From positions 62,001 through 126,000 of the forward strand of contig QQVO01000015.1 of NCBI GenBank assembly GCA_003388505.1: 64,000 nucleotides of DNA, read 5' to 3'. Under the pieces are notes generated by a model. The model was given only the letters and a program-made list of their open reading frames with translations. It made no database searches and was not told where the DNA came from. Below are positions 61,740-64,000 of the stretch, piece after piece (within the stretch, counting starts at the first letter, position 1; each line of letters opens with the position of its first letter). This stretch comes from Planctomycetota bacterium (GTDB lineage: Bacteria; Planctomycetota; Planctomycetia; Planctomycetales; Planctomycetaceae). The position numbers and the translations under genes were made by a program.

Positions 61740-62903
61740 TTGACTGCGCCGCAACAACGCCAAACCGGGAGCCTCGCCGTGCTTGCCCCAAGCGAACTCG
61801 CTCGCAAACTATTCGCCTGTCTCATGGCAGTCTCGCTCAGCCTGGCCGCCGCCGGCCTCTCGGCCGAAGACGCGGCACCCGCGTCCGGGGCGCAGATTAA
61901 TCGGTGGATCCTGCAACTCTCCGACGCCGACTTCACCACCCGCCGGGCCGCCGAAGCGGAACTCCTCGCCCAGGGCGCCACCGCCGTCGACGCTCTCACC
62001 GAAGCGGCCGAGTCGGGGAACCGCGAAACGGCCCTCCGCTGCATCGATGTGCTCGCCCGACTGAAGGAGTCTGACAATGAGGAAACGGTCAAGCAGGCGA
62101 CCGCCGCCATCGAAGCCCTTGCTGTATCGGACAACGCCCCGATCGCTCAGCGTGCCCAGAGACTTCTGGCCGATCCGCCCGACATCAAGCAGCTCCAGCA
62201 GAACGGGCTGAACCGCATCCAGGCGATTGGGCCGATCCAGATCCAGGTTCAGGGCCGCCCGCTGCCCTTCGACGCCAACGGCCAACGTCGCGCAGAAGTC
62301 GAAGAAGACGGCAAGCAGATTGTCATCGAAGAGACTCGCGGCGAGGAGATCGTCGTCACCATCACAGAGACGATCGACGGAGAAGAGAAGACGACGGAGA
62401 TCAAAGCGAAGAACGTCCAGGATCTGCGGAACAAGGACAAAGAGGCGTTTCAGCTTTACCGCCGCCACATCCGGCAGGGAGGTGTTCAAAACCAGGCGCA
62501 GATTCAGGCCCAGGCGATCGTCATCGGCGGCGTGGCCAACCGGCAGGTCAAAGTCTCAATCGTCAACGGCCGGCGGACCATCGAAGTCGAGGAGGACGGC
62601 AAGAAAATCGAAATCCACGACAAGGACGGCAAGGACATCTCCCTCAAAGTGACCGAAAAAGAGGGGGACAAGCAGGAAACCCGCGAATACGAGGCGGCCG
62701 ATCTGGACGAACTCAAGGAGAAGCACCCCGAAGCCGCCGAACTCTATGAGAAGTACACGAAGCAGCCGGGGGCCGCGATCCAGATCCAGATCAACGGCGC
62801 GAGACTCAACCTCAAGCAGTTGCAGCGGCGGGCCCTCCCCCCGCAACGCGTTCGGCCGCAGGGCGAGAACGACGCCGACGAAGAGGCTCCGGCTGACGAA
62901 TAA
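61740..62903 (+). CDS. Exported protein with helical N-terminal repeats and beta-rich Gln-rich core
   Basis: TTG 61740 is proposed as start: AAGGA lies about ten bases upstream and the signal peptide (FACLMAVSLSLAAAGLSAED) then begins after a 27-residue basic N-region; a GTG near 61780 is the alternative. Residues about 50-135 are HEAT-like (INRWILQLSDADFTTRRAAEAELL), as in the first gene of the window. A long region with two similar units follows (RRAEVEEDGKQIVIEETRGEEIVVTI and RRTIEVEEDGKKIEIHDKDGKDISLKV), each leading to a helix of LRNKDKEAFQLYRRHI or LKEKHPEAAELYEKYT type. It is an internal duplication of about 110 residues. Function unknown. Confidence 0.7.
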   Translation: MTAPQQRQTGSLAVLAPSELARKLFACLMAVSLSLAAAGLSAEDAAPASGAQINRWILQLSDADFTTRRAAEAELLAQGATAVDALTEAAESGNRETALRCIDVLARLKESDNEETVKQATAAIEALAVSDNAPIAQRAQRLLADPPDIKQLQQNGLNRIQAIGPIQIQVQGRPLPFDANGQRRAEVEEDGKQIVIEETRGEEIVVTITETIDGEEKTTEIKAKNVQDLRNKDKEAFQLYRRHIRQGGVQNQAQIQAQAIVIGGVANRQVKVSIVNGRRTIEVEEDGKKIEIHDKDGKDISLKVTEKEGDKQETREYEAADLDELKEKHPEAAELYEKYTKQPGAAIQIQINGARLNLKQLQRRALPPQRVRPQGENDADEEAPADE

Positions 62904-62912
62904 CCGTCGGCG

Positions 62913-63758
62913 CTACTCCCCCGGCCCGGACTTCTCGCCTGGGACGCCGACCTGTACGCAGAGCCGGTCTTTTCCGGAGTGCTTCGCCTCATACATGGCG
63001 GCGTCGGCGCAACTGAGCATTTCCTGAGCGTCTCCCGGCGTTCCGAAGACGGCGACGCCGATGCTGAAGGTCACCGGCCAGCCCCTCTCGTGCATTGCCG
63101 TTCGGAGCGAATCCAGCAGGCGCGCTCCGGCGGCGCGAGCGTCGGCCTCGCTGCACTCCGGGAAGACCACCACGAACTCATCGCCTCCAAGCCGACCCGC
63201 CGCGTCATAATTGCGGATGCCCGACGACAACCGCTCCGCGGCAACGCACAGCAACCGGTCCCCTGCCGCATGACCGCGTGAGTCGTTGAACGCCTTGAAG
63301 TGATCGCAGTCGACAAACGCGACGGCCAGCGAGCGTCCCCCCCGCCGGCAACGGTTGCTCTCCATCTCCAGCCGCGCAACGATTCCGCGACGGTTGAGCA
63401 GTCCGGTCAGCGGGTCGACTTCCGCAGCGACCGTGGCGGCGTGCAGCGTGTCGCTCCACCGCGCCGTGAGCAGGGCGAACGCAATCTGAATGCCCGTTCC
63501 GAGCAGCATCGAACTGTGATCGACGTCCGACAGGCCGATGCCTGACAGAAAGAAAACCGGCAGATACCAGCCGCAGGCCGAGGCGGCGGCAACGCCCATT
63601 CCGGCCCAGCGGCCCGCCACCCAGGCGACCGCGCAGGTCAAGGGGGCGGCCACCGCGACCGCTGCCAGCGGCGCGCCTGCAACGGTGCCGACCAGCCCCG
63701 AACAGGCGGGCGCAAGCACGATTCCAAACGCCGGCAATATCAGCCGCGTCGCGGTCAT
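62913..63758 (-). CDS. Membrane-bound diguanylate cyclase (GGDEF)
   Basis: A 281-aa protein with three to four N-terminal transmembrane helices (about 5-110) and a GGDEF domain from about residue 115 (DPLTGLLNRRG). The active site GRLGGDEFVVVF is intact, and the product-inhibition I-site RxxD (RNYD) sits exactly five residues before GGDEF. It should make cyclic-di-GMP with feedback inhibition. The membrane part is not a known sensor domain. It is convergent with the preceding exported-protein gene, 9 bp apart. Confidence 0.92.
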   Translation of the reverse strand: MTATRLILPAFGIVLAPACSGLVGTVAGAPLAAVAVAAPLTCAVAWVAGRWAGMGVAAASACGWYLPVFFLSGIGLSDVDHSSMLLGTGIQIAFALLTARWSDTLHAATVAAEVDPLTGLLNRRGIVARLEMESNRCRRGGRSLAVAFVDCDHFKAFNDSRGHAAGDRLLCVAAERLSSGIRNYDAAGRLGGDEFVVVFPECSEADARAAGARLLDSLRTAMHERGWPVTFSIGVAVFGTPGDAQEMLSCADAAMYEAKHSGKDRLCVQVGVPGEKSGPGE

Positions 63759-63780
63759 CCAACTCGTGCCCTGATAGGCC

Positions 63781-63885
63781 TAGAGCAAATTGCTCTACCA
63801 TGTCTCCGCGTTGAGCGGTGTTCGGACTGTCGGAAACGAGAATCCGCGAGACAGATCGCCAACATTGATTTGCAAATCGCTCTAA
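63781..63885. repeat. Dispersed repeat C, copy 2 (105 bp)
   Basis: Same length as and closely similar to 52826-52930, with TAGAGCAAATTGCTCTA at the left end and TTTGCAAATCGCTCTAA at the right. Lies just upstream of the cyclase start codon. Confidence 0.75.
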
Positions 63886-63927
63886 CGAGGCAGTGCCTCG
63901 GACCATGCAAGCTGCCGGTTCCTGGAC

Positions 63928-63958
63928 GCATCGGCGGGCTGACGCCGCGCCGCTCGCC
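63928..63958. repeat. Palindromic repeat D, copy 6 (inverted)
   Basis: Reverse complement reads GGCGAGCGGCGCGGCGTCAG with CCCGCCGATG, matching copies 2 and 3. No gene is visible from 63886 to the window end. Confidence 0.6.
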
Positions 63959-64000
63959 TGGACCGCTCCCGTTGGTCGCTGAAACTTGACTCAACTGCAA

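Noticed and set aside
63755-64000. 81-codon minus-strand open frame at the window end
   Set aside because: Runs through repeats C and D; Arg/Ser-rich with no features.

Overview
The window is GC-rich bacterial chromosome that reads as a planctomycete. The clearest markers are a DUF1549/DUF1553 (PSD1-type) protein with a CxxCH motif next to a Tat-exported DUF1501 protein and a WD40 protein, several exported PQQ-type beta-propellers, a formylglycine-type sulfatase, a DUF4332-tailed AAA protein, DUF1559-like sequence, and many interspersed palindromic intergenic repeats. Most genes are housekeeping or lineage-typical. Three or four short accessory patches, visibly AT-richer than the rest, stand out.

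Layout. 1-1.3 kb: end of an exported protein. 1.3-4.75 kb: a relic integron. It holds an internally deleted integron-type tyrosine recombinase (IntI-like), a 160-bp MITE-like element, and at least four attC-like inverted repeats of 84-90 bp. These separate small same-strand cassettes: an 82-aa protein, a PIN toxin with its putative antitoxin, and a 208-aa protein. 4.7-7.1 kb: an esterase-like protein without its nucleophile, and a bacterioferritin / Bfd pair, with a Fur-box-like operator on the bfd promoter. 7.6-11.6 kb: an SbcD-like phosphoesterase with degraded metal motifs next to an SbcC-like ATPase fused to two DUF4332 domains. 11.7-25 kb: M50 protease, ArsM-like methyltransferase, zinc-ribbon/TPR membrane protein, GGCT, MEKHLA protein, HEAT/TPR protein, mnmE, RNase HII-like protein and SDR. 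25.4-27.5 kb: methyltransferase and sulfatase.

27.6-33.5 kb: a tandem Rhs locus on the minus strand. A short Rhs gene with a strong ribosome-binding site and tip A is followed by an exported beta-propeller gene. A second, 5'-truncated Rhs core with an unrelated Cys-rich tip B is then followed by a lipoprotein gene. The duplicated core (about 0.85 kb) would allow tip switching by recombination. 33.7-41.8 kb: WD40, DUF1501, DUF1549/DUF1553, PQQ propeller and LRR proteins. 42-48.4 kb: CaCA exchanger, sugar isomerase-like protein, pgk and an RND/MMPL protein. 48.7-51.6 kb: trpB and trpA, separated by two small overlapping genes of unknown function. 51.7-64 kb: enolase-superfamily dehydratase, second MMPL protein, a 5' fragment of tRNA-Glu, PhoD phosphatase, aldo/keto reductase, QueD-like protein, Npt-like transporter, an exported repeat protein and a diguanylate cyclase.

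Recurrent palindromic repeats (about ten families, listed) fill most gaps between genes. No rRNA genes, intact tRNA genes, CRISPR arrays or complete insertion sequences were seen. All functional assignments come from reading motifs by eye; no database search was run.
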